Shown: positions 1-7,630 of the stretch, in pieces | How the letters are laid out: each line of letters opens with the position of its first letter | Numbering within the stretch: position 1 is the first letter of the stretch | Source: DASTFY01 sp963813375 | GTDB lineage: Bacteria > Actinomycetota > Acidimicrobiia > Acidimicrobiales > Ilumatobacteraceae | NCBI GenBank assembly: GCA_963813375.1 | Contig: CAWEYT010000006.1 | Coordinates: 1 to 64,000, forward strand | Direction of reading: 5' to 3' | Length of the DNA: 64,000 nucleotides | Notes under the pieces: generated by a model | Seen by the model: only the letters and a program-made list of their open reading frames with translations | Database searches by the model: none | What the model was told of the DNA's origin: nothing | Position numbers and translations under genes: made by a program

Positions 1-323
1 GTCTTCGTCTGCTGTCACGATCGTGTCACCCTCCCGCGAGATGTCGACGACGGCGGCGTCGACCACGTCACGGTGGCCAGTTGCAGCAAGGAGCTCGCCG
101 ATGGTCCGAGCCCGCTCCGGGTCGAGCGGCCAGCTCGGTCGTTCCCGTGAGCGCACGGGCGAGCAGTGCCTGACACAATCCCCCGCGCCACACCTGTGCG
201 ACAACCGCGGCCGAGGTACGAACAGGCACATTTTGCCTGTGCGCCGCCGCGAGCATCCCGATGGACGAAGGTGCTCCCGCCTCGCGAGGCGATGAGTGCG
301 CCAGCATCGAGGACGAGTGCCAT
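1..323 (-). pseudogene. VapC-like PIN-domain toxin, partial and frame-broken
   Basis: Recognisable PIN ribonuclease pieces lie in three frames. The start reads MALVLDAGALIA, with the first acidic PIN residue. A middle piece contains RTSAAVVAQVWRGG. The last piece reads GHRDVVDAAVVDISREGD and then TIVTADED, the C-terminal acidic cluster, and runs off the left edge. PIN toxins of VapBC modules cleave RNA with a Mg-binding acidic quartet. The gene follows an RHH antitoxin-like gene with its ATG two bases after that gene's probable stop, the usual vapBC order. At least two indels break the frame, either decay or assembly error. Confidence 0.6.
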
Positions 324-324
324 G

Positions 325-598
325 TCAGGCGCCTCGCTCGGCCGCTCGGGCGTGCCGCAGGTCCGACCCAGAACGACTTCGCCCGTGCCTCCTCGGCGGC
401 GGCTTCGAGGTCTGCCTCGGTCCAGCCGTGCTCCTCCATCATCTCGGCGATGTATCTCCCGAGCATCAGGTGCCTGACGCGCTGGCGGGCCGCCTCGGCC
501 AGCCAGGCCGACACGGTCTCGTCCTCGTCTTCGGCCGCCTGCTTCACGGCCTCGGCCAACTCCGGTTCGAAGGAGACGCTCAACTTGGCAACCGTCAT
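325..598 (-). CDS. VapB-like ribbon-helix-helix antitoxin
   Basis: Starts MTVAKLSVSFEPELAEAV, a short strand then helix typical of ribbon-helix-helix DNA-binding antitoxins. This is followed by an Ala/Glu-rich helical tail (EDEDETVSAWLAEAARQR) that would bind a toxin. It sits directly upstream of a PIN-domain gene. In the sequence as given the frame does not stop at 325 but runs on through the toxin gene. A TGA at 325-327, in a neighbouring frame two bases before the PIN start, is the likely true stop, implying a 1-nt indel near the C terminus. The family is inferred from pattern and context. Confidence 0.6.
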
Positions 599-622
599 GC
601 TGCCGATCCTACCAGGGTAGGA

Positions 623-1793
623 TCAGCCGCGGTCCGACAAGAAACGAGCCGGCGAGAAGTGCGCGGCCGTCACTCCGAGTGCCGCCGCGTCGGCGGGGAT
701 CCACCGCCGGTCAGCAGCCGGGCGAGGCACCGGGCCATGGCCGGCGCCGTCTGGATGCCGTAGCCACCCTGGCCGGCCAGCCAGAACAGACCGGCGCAGG
801 CCGGGTCCTCGCCGACGACGGGCACACCGTCGGGGGCGAAGGTGCGCAGGCCCGCCCAGGCCGTGACGACCGACCGCAGGCCCAGGGTCGTGGCCTCGTT
901 GACCCGCTCGATCCCCAAGGCGACGTCGGCTTCCTCGGGCCGGGCGTCGCACGGCTCGCTGGGTGTCTCGTCGGCCGGTGACACCAGCACGTTCGGCCCC
1001 TCGGGCTTGAAGTACCACGAGTGGGCGGCGTCGGACACCAAGGGCCCCTCGGCGTCGAGCATCGAGCCGGCCGGACACGGCACACCGCGATCGTGCGCCG
1101 CAACGGGCGCAGGCCCACGGGTCGAGCGCCGGCCAGCGTGGCGAGTTCGTCGCACCACCGCCGGCGGCCAGGACCACGGCGGCGGCGGTTAACTCGCCGC
1201 CCGACCAGCCGATTCGCCATCCAGCGCCGTCCGGCCGCAGCCGGCGCACCCACAGCGGAGCGGACGACCGATCCACCGGACTGCACAAGGCCCCGCAGGT
1301 ACCCCTGGTGGAGGCCGAGCACGTCGATGGCGGCGGCATCGTGCTCGAGGGCTGCAGCGACGACATAGTCCCTCTTCAGGGCGGGACACCGCTCGAGGGC
1401 GCCCTCCGCAGGCAGCGGCTCCAGGGTCGGCACCTCGGCGACCAGCGCGTCGAGCAGGCGACGCTGCCGCTCGGGCGCCACCCACAGGGCCGAGCGCGGC
1501 TCGAGCAGCGGCGGCGTGCCGAAGCGCTCCGGTGCGAGGTCGTAGTCGGACCGGCTCGCGGCGGTGAGCGCTCGTACCGGGGGTGGGCCGTAGCTCTCGA
1601 GGAAGACCGCCGCCGATCGACCCGTCGTATGGTGCGCGAGCTGCTCCTCCTGCTCCAGGAGCACCACCGAGCACCCGGAGACGGCCAGCTCGCAGGCGGC
1701 CGAGACCCCGGCGATGCCCCCACCGACGACAGCGACGTCCAGACCAGCGACGTCCAAGCCGGCGTCGGCGCTGCGCGGCCGCGCCGCGCTCAA
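623..1793 (-). pseudogene. FAD-dependent amine/D-amino-acid oxidase family protein, frame-broken
   Basis: The N terminus has the dinucleotide-binding fold VAVVGGGIAGVSAACELA and the continuation HHTTGRSAAVFLESYG, as in DAO-type FAD oxidoreductases (glycine, sarcosine or D-amino-acid oxidases). The C-terminal half reads GLRTFAPDGVPVVGEDP and then FWLAGQGGYGIQTAPAMA, the typical FAD-binding closing region. The two halves, a short middle piece and the last 20 residues lie in three frames, so at least three indels are needed. Substrate cannot be told. The start overlaps the stop of the upstream gene by 4 bp (ATGA), suggesting co-transcription after cimA and the small hypothetical gene. Confidence 0.65.
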
Positions 1794-2314
1794 GCGCCGA
1801 GCAGCTCCCGCCAGGAGGCGGGGTACCCGCTCACCACCTCGCCGTGGGGACGGCGCAGCGTCTCCTCAGGTACGCCACCGGCGATGGCGCGGGCCTCCGC
1901 GTAGTGGTGGACGACGTGACGCACCCCCTCGAACAGCGGCCGGCGGAGAGCGACGAGCTCGGGCGGTGGGGAGGGATCGAGGAAGCCCCAGATCGTGAAG
2001 GCGACCGTGAAGTCGTGGATGGTCGGCGCCCGGCCGAAGTCGGAAGCCCGCCGCAACGCCACCCCCAGGCACCCCTGGATCGCATCGTCGGCCACCTCAC
2101 TTGATTGCAGGTGCAACCGACCTCGGAACCGCTCGGCCAAGAGCAGCCCGTACCCCTGGTCCGGGCCCTGGTAGCCGAGCTGCGGTCCGACCGGCTGGCG
2201 GCCGGTCACCTCGGCCGGACGGTCGGCCTTCCACGCCTCCGGGACGTGATCGGGCGACTCGTAGGACCGAGGCTTGTCGACCGGCGACGTGGGGACGAAC
2301 TGGGGCGCGGCCAT
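1790..2314 (-). CDS. Conserved hypothetical protein, 174 aa
   Basis: I do not recognise a named family. The protein is soluble with no membrane segment. The N-terminal third is Pro-rich and mentions WKADRPAEV and GPQLGYQGPDQGYGLLLAERF; the C-terminal half is helical (HDFTVAFTIWGFLD, GVRHVVHHYAEARAIAGG). It starts 10 nt after the probable native stop of cimA and overlaps the next gene by 4 bp, so it is likely the third gene of the ilvE-cimA transcript. Codon use resembles its neighbours. Confidence 0.6.
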   Translation of the reverse strand: MAAPQFVPTSPVDKPRSYESPDHVPEAWKADRPAEVTGRQPVGPQLGYQGPDQGYGLLLAERFRGRLHLQSSEVADDAIQGCLGVALRRASDFGRAPTIHDFTVAFTIWGFLDPSPPPELVALRRPLFEGVRHVVHHYAEARAIAGGVPEETLRRPHGEVVSGYPASWRELLGA

Positions 2315-3936
2315 GGCCCTGTTCTACTCGGCCGGGAGCGCGCGCCGGCGTGGATCAATCCGTAGACGATCGAGTCCGAGAGCGCCTGCCACGAGGCTTC
2401 GATGATGTTGCTCGACACCCCGATGGTGGTCCACGAGCGCTCGCCGTCGGAGGCGTCGATCAGCACCCGGGTGACCGCGCCGGTCGCGGTGGCCCCGTCG
2501 AGGATCCGGACCTTGTAGTCCGTGAGGTGCACCCGGGCCAGCTCCGGGTAGTACGCGCTCACGGCGGCCCGCAGTGCGGTGTCGATGGCGTTGACCGGAC
2601 CGTTGCCCTCGGCCGTGTGCACGTAGCGGTGAGCGTCCGGCCGCCCGTCGCCGGGCACCCAGACCTTCACCGTCGCCTCTGTCGTGAAGTCGCCGTTGGG
2701 CAGCTCGTCGGTGATGACTCGCATCGACTCGACCCGGAAGTACCCGTTCTCCCAGCCGTCGGCGCGGCGCATGAGGAGCTCGAGCGAGGCGTCGGCCGCC
2801 TCGAAGTGGTAGCCCTCGTGCTCGAGACGCTTGAGGTCGTCGATGACCTGGCTGACAGCCGCGCCGTCCATGTCGAGCCCGATCTCCTCCGCCTTCAGCT
2901 TGATCGTGGCCCGGCCGGCCATCTCGCTGACCACGAACCTGGTGCCGTTGCCCACGGATTCCGGGTCCACGTGCTCGTACGCGTCCTTGCGCTTGGCGAT
3001 GGCCGAGACGTGGAGACCTGCCTTGTGGGCGAAGGCCGACGCGCCGACATACGGTGCCTGGGGGTTGAGCGGTCGGTTGACCAGCTCGGCGATGTGGTGG
3101 CTCACCCCGGTCAGGAGCGGAAGGCGTCCGTCCGGCAACGTGCCGAATCCCATCTTCAGGGTCAGGTTGGGGATCACGGTCGTGAGGTTGCAGTTGCCCG
3201 TGCGCTCCCCCAGCCCGTTCATCGTGCCCTGCACCTGCCGCGCGCCCGCTCGCACCGCGACGACGGCGTTGGCCACCGCGCAGCCCGTGTCGTCGTGGGT
3301 GTGGATGGCGATGATTGCATCGTCACGGAAGTGTCCCTTGACGGCCGTGACGATCTGCTCGACCTCGAACGGCAGCGAACCGCCATTCGTGTCGCAGAGG
3401 ACGAGGTGGCTGGCACCCTTCTCGACCGCGGCCTCGAGCACACGGAGGGAGAACTCCGGGTTGCGCTTGAAGCCGTCGAAGAAGTGCTCGGCGTCGAACA
3501 GCACCCGCAGGCCGTTGCCGACGAGGAACTCCACGCTGTCGCTCACCATGGCCTCGCCCTCGGCCAGCGAGGTCCCGAGGGTGTCGGTGACGTGGTAGTC
3601 CCAGCTCTTGCCCACGATGCAGACAGCAGACGTCCCGGCCTCGACGAGATTGCGCAGCGTCGGGTCGTCGTCGACCTTGCCCTTGGCCCGACGGGTCGAG
3701 CCGAAGGCGACGAGCGTCGACGTGTCGAGGCGCAGCTCGCTCGCCGCCCGCCTGAAGAACTCCTCGTCCTTGGGGTTGGCTCCCGGCCACCCGCCCTCGA
3801 TGTACTGGACGCCGAGCTGATCGAGCTGCTCGGCGATGCGCAGCTTGTCCTCGACGGTCACGGAGACACCTTCGAGCTGGCACCCGTCGCGCAGCGTGGT
3901 GTCGAAGATCTCGACGTGTTCGACGTCAGCCGACAT
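2206..3936 (-). CDS. cimA: (R)-citramalate synthase
   Basis: Condenses pyruvate and acetyl-CoA to citramalate, the first step of the threonine-independent route to isoleucine. It has the HMGL-like TIM barrel: FDTTLRDGCQLEGVSV near the N terminus, the IEGGWPGANPKDEEFF stretch typical of CimA rather than LeuA, HTHDDTGCAVAN metal ligands, and NGLGERTGNCNL. A C-terminal regulatory (LeuA dimer-like) domain carries the YKVRILDG segment. Start chosen at MSADVEHVEIFD, overlapping ilvE by 11 bp. The open frame overruns into the next gene. Removing one GC unit from the run at 2338-2345 gives ...HAGALPAE and a TAG at 2324-2326, 10 nt before the next ATG, so the last 40 residues are probably artefactual. 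Confidence 0.9.
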   Translation of the reverse strand: MSADVEHVEIFDTTLRDGCQLEGVSVTVEDKLRIAEQLDQLGVQYIEGGWPGANPKDEEFFRRAASELRLDTSTLVAFGSTRRAKGKVDDDPTLRNLVEAGTSAVCIVGKSWDYHVTDTLGTSLAEGEAMVSDSVEFLVGNGLRVLFDAEHFFDGFKRNPEFSLRVLEAAVEKGASHLVLCDTNGGSLPFEVEQIVTAVKGHFRDDAIIAIHTHDDTGCAVANAVVAVRAGARQVQGTMNGLGERTGNCNLTTVIPNLTLKMGFGTLPDGRLPLLTGVSHHIAELVNRPLNPQAPYVGASAFAHKAGLHVSAIAKRKDAYEHVDPESVGNGTRFVVSEMAGRATIKLKAEEIGLDMDGAAVSQVIDDLKRLEHEGYHFEAADASLELLMRRADGWENGYFRVESMRVITDELPNGDFTTEATVKVWVPGDGRPDAHRYVHTAEGNGPVNAIDTALRAAVSAYYPELARVHLTDYKVRILDGATATGAVTRVLIDASDGERSWTTIGVSSNIIEASWQALSDSIVYGLIHAGARSRPSRTGPWPRPSSSPRRRSTSLGPTSRPITSRRRGRPTVRPR

Positions 3937-4843
3937 GCTCGCACCAGTCCTTGTACTTGTCCTCCTGCACGCGCACGGCACGGCCGAAGACCTCGGCGAT
4001 CGCCAGGGTCATCGGTCCGGGGCAGGGCAGGAGACGGTCGTCGACGGAGTTGACGGCGCTGACCTCGGCGGCTGTGCCGCACACGAACATCTCCTCGGCG
4101 ATGTAGAGGTCGCTCCGGGCGAGGTTGTCCACCCGGACGTCGAAGCCGAGATCGCGGGCGATGGTCGTCACCGAGCTCTGGGTGATCCCCTCGAGCGCCC
4201 CGGCCGAGAGCGGCGGCGTGATCAGGATGGCGTTGCGCGCCGCGAAGATGTTCTCGCCGGTGCACTCGGCCACGAGGCCGCTGGGCGCCAGCATGATGGC
4301 TTCGTCGTAGCCGGCCTTGAGCGCCTCGACCTTGGCGAACGACGAGTTCACGTAGTTGCCCGTCGTCTTCGACGCCGGCGGCATCGTGTTGTGGTCGTGC
4401 CGTGCCCAGGAGCTGATCTTCATCCGAACGCCCTTCGTCACGGCGTCGTCGCCCAGATACGCGCCCCACGGCCAGCAGGCGATGGCCACATCGACCGAGC
4501 ACGGCAACGTGTTGAGCCCCATCTCGCCGTACCCGTAGTAGGCGATCGGCCGGACGTAGCAGCCCGGGAGCCCGGTCGACGCCACGGTGTCCTTGGTGGC
4601 CTGGATCATCTCCTCCACCGTGTAGGGGATGTCCATCCCGACGATCTTCGCCGAGTTGAACAGGCGCACGATGTGGTCGGTCAGGCGGAACACGGCCGGG
4701 CCGTCCGCCGTCTCGTAGGCGCGGATCCCCTCGAAGACGCCGGTCCCGTAGTGGAGGGTGTGCGTGAGCACGTGGATGCGCGCGCTCTCCCAGTCGACGA
4801 GCTCCCCGTTCATCCAGATCTTGGGAGTGGGCGTGATCGCCAT
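3926..4843 (-). CDS. ilvE: Branched-chain amino acid aminotransferase (class IV PLP)
   Basis: 305 aa, the usual length. Transaminates 2-keto acids of valine, leucine and isoleucine with glutamate. Seen: HYGTGVFEGIRAY near residue 31, the PLP lysine K159 in ASKTTGNYVNS, SGLVAECTGENIFAA, and GITQSSV / MFVCGTAAEVSAV in the C-terminal half. Follows a leader peptide and attenuator-like hairpins (4891-4982) and overlaps cimA by 11 bp, so ilvE-cimA probably form one attenuated transcript. A GGAGG-containing ribosome site lies just before the ATG. Confidence 0.93.
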   Translation of the reverse strand: MAITPTPKIWMNGELVDWESARIHVLTHTLHYGTGVFEGIRAYETADGPAVFRLTDHIVRLFNSAKIVGMDIPYTVEEMIQATKDTVASTGLPGCYVRPIAYYGYGEMGLNTLPCSVDVAIACWPWGAYLGDDAVTKGVRMKISSWARHDHNTMPPASKTTGNYVNSSFAKVEALKAGYDEAIMLAPSGLVAECTGENIFAARNAILITPPLSAGALEGITQSSVTTIARDLGFDVRVDNLARSDLYIAEEMFVCGTAAEVSAVNSVDDRLLPCPGPMTLAIAEVFGRAVRVQEDKYKDWCEHVG

Positions 4844-4890
4844 GGTGTCCTCCGAGGTGGTGGTCCCCGACTAGGTGGCCGACAATGATG

Positions 4891-4944
4891 AAAGCCGCCC
4901 CCGGAGGGACGGCTTTGGAGCGCACGACGGGACCCGGCGTGCGC
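4891..4944 (-). promoter_or_regulatory. Attenuator hairpins upstream of ilvE
   Basis: On the minus strand two strong hairpins follow the leader peptide. The first (4920-4944) pairs GCGCACG with CGTGCGC around an inner CGGG/CCCG and begins at the last base of the leader stop codon. The second (4891-4916) pairs AAAGCCG with CGGCTTT around CCC/GGG and ends 48 nt before the ilvE start, like an intrinsic terminator with only a weak U tract. A stalled or released ribosome at the leader peptide would change which hairpin forms. This is sequence structure plus inference. Confidence 0.6.
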
Positions 4945-4982
4945 TAGACGATGATGAGTACCTGGGGCAGGCGGCTGGCCAT
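4944..4982 (-). CDS. Branched-chain amino acid leader peptide (12 aa)
   Basis: ATG at 4982 opens the peptide MASRLPQVLIIV, then TAG. Five of its last six codons are Val-Leu-Ile-Ile-Val, the signature of ribosome-mediated attenuation of branched-chain operons (compare ilv/leu leaders of enterobacteria and corynebacteria). The stop codon abuts a GC-rich hairpin, a second hairpin follows, and the next gene is ilvE. An in-frame TGA lies 33 nt upstream, so no longer start is likely. The ribosome site is poor (GGCGAGA), which lowers confidence slightly. Confidence 0.65.
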   Translation of the reverse strand: MASRLPQVLIIV

Positions 4983-5057
4983 CGGAGGGGAAGTCTCGCC
5001 GGGAGGGACTCACAGCGTCAAGGCGCGCCCGAGCGGTCGGGAACCCTCGCCGACCCG

Positions 5058-5100
5058 TTGCACCGGCCCGTGCCCGGGCGTACCATCGAACTCATGTTCG
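5058..5100 (+). promoter_or_regulatory. Promoter-like element with a perfect LexA (SOS) box
   Basis: TTGCAC (5058-5063), 17 bp, TACCAT (5081-5086), then the palindrome CGAACTCATGTTCG (5087-5100). The palindrome matches the Gram-positive/actinobacterial LexA box CGAAC-N4-GTTCG at all ten fixed positions. The promoter-like boxes point into the 3' end of leuB (antisense). The palindrome itself is symmetric and also lies between leuB and the ilvE leader. No SOS gene is visible downstream on either strand, so its role is unclear. Confidence 0.4.
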
Positions 5101-5135
5101 TAGAACTGATGTTCGCCTTCGGCAGCGCGGGCCTC

Positions 5136-6128
5136 TCATCCTTTGGCGCGCCGGGCCAGCTCGTCCCCGATCTCCTCCGTGGTCCCGGTCACGGGCTCGG
5201 CACAGGCCCCGCGCACGCTGGTCGCCGCCGCACCCTCGCCGAGGAACTCGAGCATGTGGGCCATGGAGAGCACGGCGGCAGTGGGGTTGGCCTTCCCGGT
5301 GCCCACGATGTCGGGCGCAGAACCATGGACCGGCTCGAACATCGACGGTCCCGTGCGGGCCGGGTTGAGGTTGGCGCTGGACGCGAGGCCGATGCCGCCG
5401 CTCACCGCGCCGCCGAGGTCCGTCAGGATGTCGCCGAAGAGGTTGTCGGTGACGACGACGTCGTACCGGTGCGGGTCCTGCACGAAGTAGATGCAGGCCG
5501 CATCGACGTGGTGGTAGGCGGTGGCCACGTCCGGGTAACCGGCCGCCACCTCGTCGAAGGTCCGTTGCCAGAGGTCACCGGAGAACGTGAGCACGTTGGT
5601 CTTGTGGACGAGCGTGAGGTGCCGCCGGGGGCGGGCCTGCGCGAGGTCGAACGCGTAGCGCACACAGCGCTCGACGCCCATCCGGGTGTTGACGCTGCCT
5701 TGCGTGGCCACCTCCTCCGCGGTGCCCTTGCGCAAGAGGCCACCCTCCCCGACATACGGCCCCTCGGTGTTCTCGCGGATGACGATGAAGTCGTGTGGGC
5801 GGTCCTGACCGGGGCCGGTTCCCTGGAACGGTCGCTGGTTGACATAGAGGTCGAGCTCGAAGCGCATCTTGAGGAGCAGTCCCCGCTCGATCACGCCGGG
5901 CGGGACCTCCGGGGTGCCCACGGCACCGAGAAGGATGGCGTCGAAGGTCCGCAACTCCTCCAGCACGTCGTCCGGCAGCACCGTGCCATCGCGGAGATAG
6001 CGGGCGCCGCCCAGGTCGAACTCGGTGACATCGAGGTCGACGCCCGACGCGCCGGCGACCTTGAGGGCCTCGGCGGTCACCTCGGGGCCGATGCCATCCC
6101 CTCCGATCACAGCGATCCGGTGCGTCAT
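5136..6128 (-). CDS. leuB: 3-isopropylmalate dehydrogenase
   Basis: 330 aa. Oxidative decarboxylation of 3-isopropylmalate (and of methylmalate made from citramalate) with NAD+. Seen: AVIGGDGIGPEV at the N terminus, AILLGAVGTPEVP, IVIRENTEGPYVGEGG, the substrate-loop lysine in LVHKTNVL, DNLFGDILTDLGGAVSGGIGL (Mg-binding Asp residues), and FEPVHGSAPDIVGTGKANP. Start chosen at MTHRIAVIGG; upstream in-frame sequence is not family-like. It is divergent from greA, with 113 bp between starts, and upstream of the attenuated ilvE-cimA unit. Confidence 0.93.
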   Translation of the reverse strand: MTHRIAVIGGDGIGPEVTAEALKVAGASGVDLDVTEFDLGGARYLRDGTVLPDDVLEELRTFDAILLGAVGTPEVPPGVIERGLLLKMRFELDLYVNQRPFQGTGPGQDRPHDFIVIRENTEGPYVGEGGLLRKGTAEEVATQGSVNTRMGVERCVRYAFDLAQARPRRHLTLVHKTNVLTFSGDLWQRTFDEVAAGYPDVATAYHHVDAACIYFVQDPHRYDVVVTDNLFGDILTDLGGAVSGGIGLASSANLNPARTGPSMFEPVHGSAPDIVGTGKANPTAAVLSMAHMLEFLGEGAAATSVRGACAEPVTGTTEEIGDELARRAKG

Positions 6129-6241
6129 GCCCGGGCACGATACGCAGGCCGGCGATGAGCGGCGACCGGCCGGGCGGTTCCCGGGAGGCTGGTCGGAACC
6201 TCCAGCGCCGGCGGGCACCGGTGGCGATAGCCTCCGCGGGC

Positions 6242-6713
6242 ATGGCGCAGACGCACCAGCTGTCCCGACGCGGCGTATGAGCGGCTGCAGGCCGAACACG
6301 ACGACCTCACCACCCGCGGCCGCATCGAGATCGCGCAGGCCATCGAGCGAGCCCGCGAGATGGGCGACCTCTCCGAGAACGGCGACTACCACGCCGCCAA
6401 GGACCAGCAGGGCCACATGGAAGGTCGCATCCGCGCCCTCGAGGCGATCCTGGAGAACGCCGAGATCGTGGACGATGCCGTGGAAGGCGTCGTGTCCCCC
6501 GGCTCCATCGTCACCATCCGCTACGAGGGTGACGATGAGGACATGGCCGAGACCTATCTGGTCGGCCACATCGAGGAGAAGACCGAGCACGACGTCATCT
6601 CGCCGACGTCACCGCTGGGCGCGGCGCTCATTGGCAAGCGCGCGGGCGAAAAGATCGAGTACGACGCCCCTGGCGGCGTGTTGCGGGTGCACATCCTGAA
6701 GGCCGCGTCCTGA
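6242..6713 (+). CDS. greA: Transcript cleavage factor GreA (one frameshift)
   Basis: Rescues backtracked RNA polymerase by stimulating transcript cleavage. The coiled-coil tip REMGDLSENGDYHAAKDQQG carries the acidic residues, and the C-terminal globular domain ends SPLGAALIGKRAGEKIEY. The continuous frame starts only at 6360. The first 40 residues (MAQTHQLS, then AAYERLQAEHDDLTTRGR) need removal of one C from the CCC at 6264-6266. With that correction the length, about 156 aa, is normal. A TAGCCT box 8 nt before the ATG suggests a leaderless start. Confidence 0.88.
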
Positions 6714-6748
6714 CGCCCGTCACGATCTGAGCTGGTCGCACCCCCCCG

Positions 6749-7630
6749 ATGACCGAGCCCACCGTCGAGACGGGCGCGCCGGCGGCGCCGGAGCTGCCGC
6801 CGGGCCGGAGCGTGGAGCTCCCGGGGCGCGGCACCACCTTCATCCGGGAGGTAGCCGGCCCACCCGGCGCACCGACGGTGCTGCTGCTGCACGGCTGGAC
6901 GGCCACGGCCGACCTCAACTGGTTCACCTCCTTCCGCGCCCTCGGCCGCCGGTTCCGGGTGCTCGCGCTCGACCATCGAGGCCACGGTCGCGGCATCCGC
7001 ACATCGGAGGTCTTCCGCCTACGGGACTGCGCCGACGACGGCATCGCGCTGGCCGACGAGCTCGGCATCGAGCGGGTCATCCCGGTCGGCTACTCGATGG
7101 GAGGGCCGATCGCCCAGCTCATGTGGCGAAGGCACCGCGACCGGGTGGACGGCCTCGTGCTGTGCGCCACCGCCAACCGCTTCTCCACCACTCGCGACGA
7201 GCGGCTGACCTTCGCAGCCATGGCCGCATTGGCGCGAGCGGCCCGCATGACGCCGGCCGTGCTGCGCGATCGGCTCTCCGGTGTCTACCTCGCTCGGCGG
7301 GGCAGCCGCTACGACGCATGGGCGATGGAGCAGGTCGGTGGCCACGACTGGACCAAGATCCTCGAGGCGGGGCGGGCGATCGGTCGCTTCTCGTCGCGCG
7401 AGTGGATCGGTGAGATCGACGTCCCGACCGCCGTCCTCCTTACCATGCGAGACCACGTCGTCCCGCTGGCCCGTCAGATCCGCCTGTTCGAGTCCGTCCC
7501 GGGAGCGAAGGCGTACCGCATCGACGGCGATCACGACGCCTGCGTCGCCAACGCCGAACGATTCGTCCCGACGCTGGTCAGCGCGTGCACGTACGTGGCC
7601 GAGCGGGCCCGTCTCACCGCGGCGAGTTGA
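6749..7630 (+). CDS. Alpha/beta hydrolase
   Basis: 293 aa, cytoplasmic. Fold markers: VLLLHGWTAT (oxyanion-hole HG), LDHRGHGRG, the nucleophile elbow VGYSMGG with Ser116, an acid around LLTMRDHVVP, and the catalytic His in IDGDHDACV near the C terminus. A cap region lies at residues 140-210. Substrate unknown; esterase or lipase-like. The next gene starts within its stop codon, so it is likely co-transcribed with the UbiB-like kinase. Confidence 0.8.
   Translation: MTEPTVETGAPAAPELPPGRSVELPGRGTTFIREVAGPPGAPTVLLLHGWTATADLNWFTSFRALGRRFRVLALDHRGHGRGIRTSEVFRLRDCADDGIALADELGIERVIPVGYSMGGPIAQLMWRRHRDRVDGLVLCATANRFSTTRDERLTFAAMAALARAARMTPAVLRDRLSGVYLARRGSRYDAWAMEQVGGHDWTKILEAGRAIGRFSSREWIGEIDVPTAVLLTMRDHVVPLARQIRLFESVPGAKAYRIDGDHDACVANAERFVPTLVSACTYVAERARLTAAS

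Noticed and set aside
4983..5135. T-box riboswitch before ilvE
   Set aside because: No T-box consensus (TGGNACCGCG) is present; GATGGTACGCC on the minus strand is only a partial match and is explained by the overlapping LexA/promoter element. The leader peptide accounts for amino-acid sensing better.
5094..6158. A plus-strand gene starting at ATG 5094 right after the SOS-box promoter
   Set aside because: The frame is exactly antisense to leuB and its translation has no domain-like pattern; any transcript would more likely be non-coding antisense.
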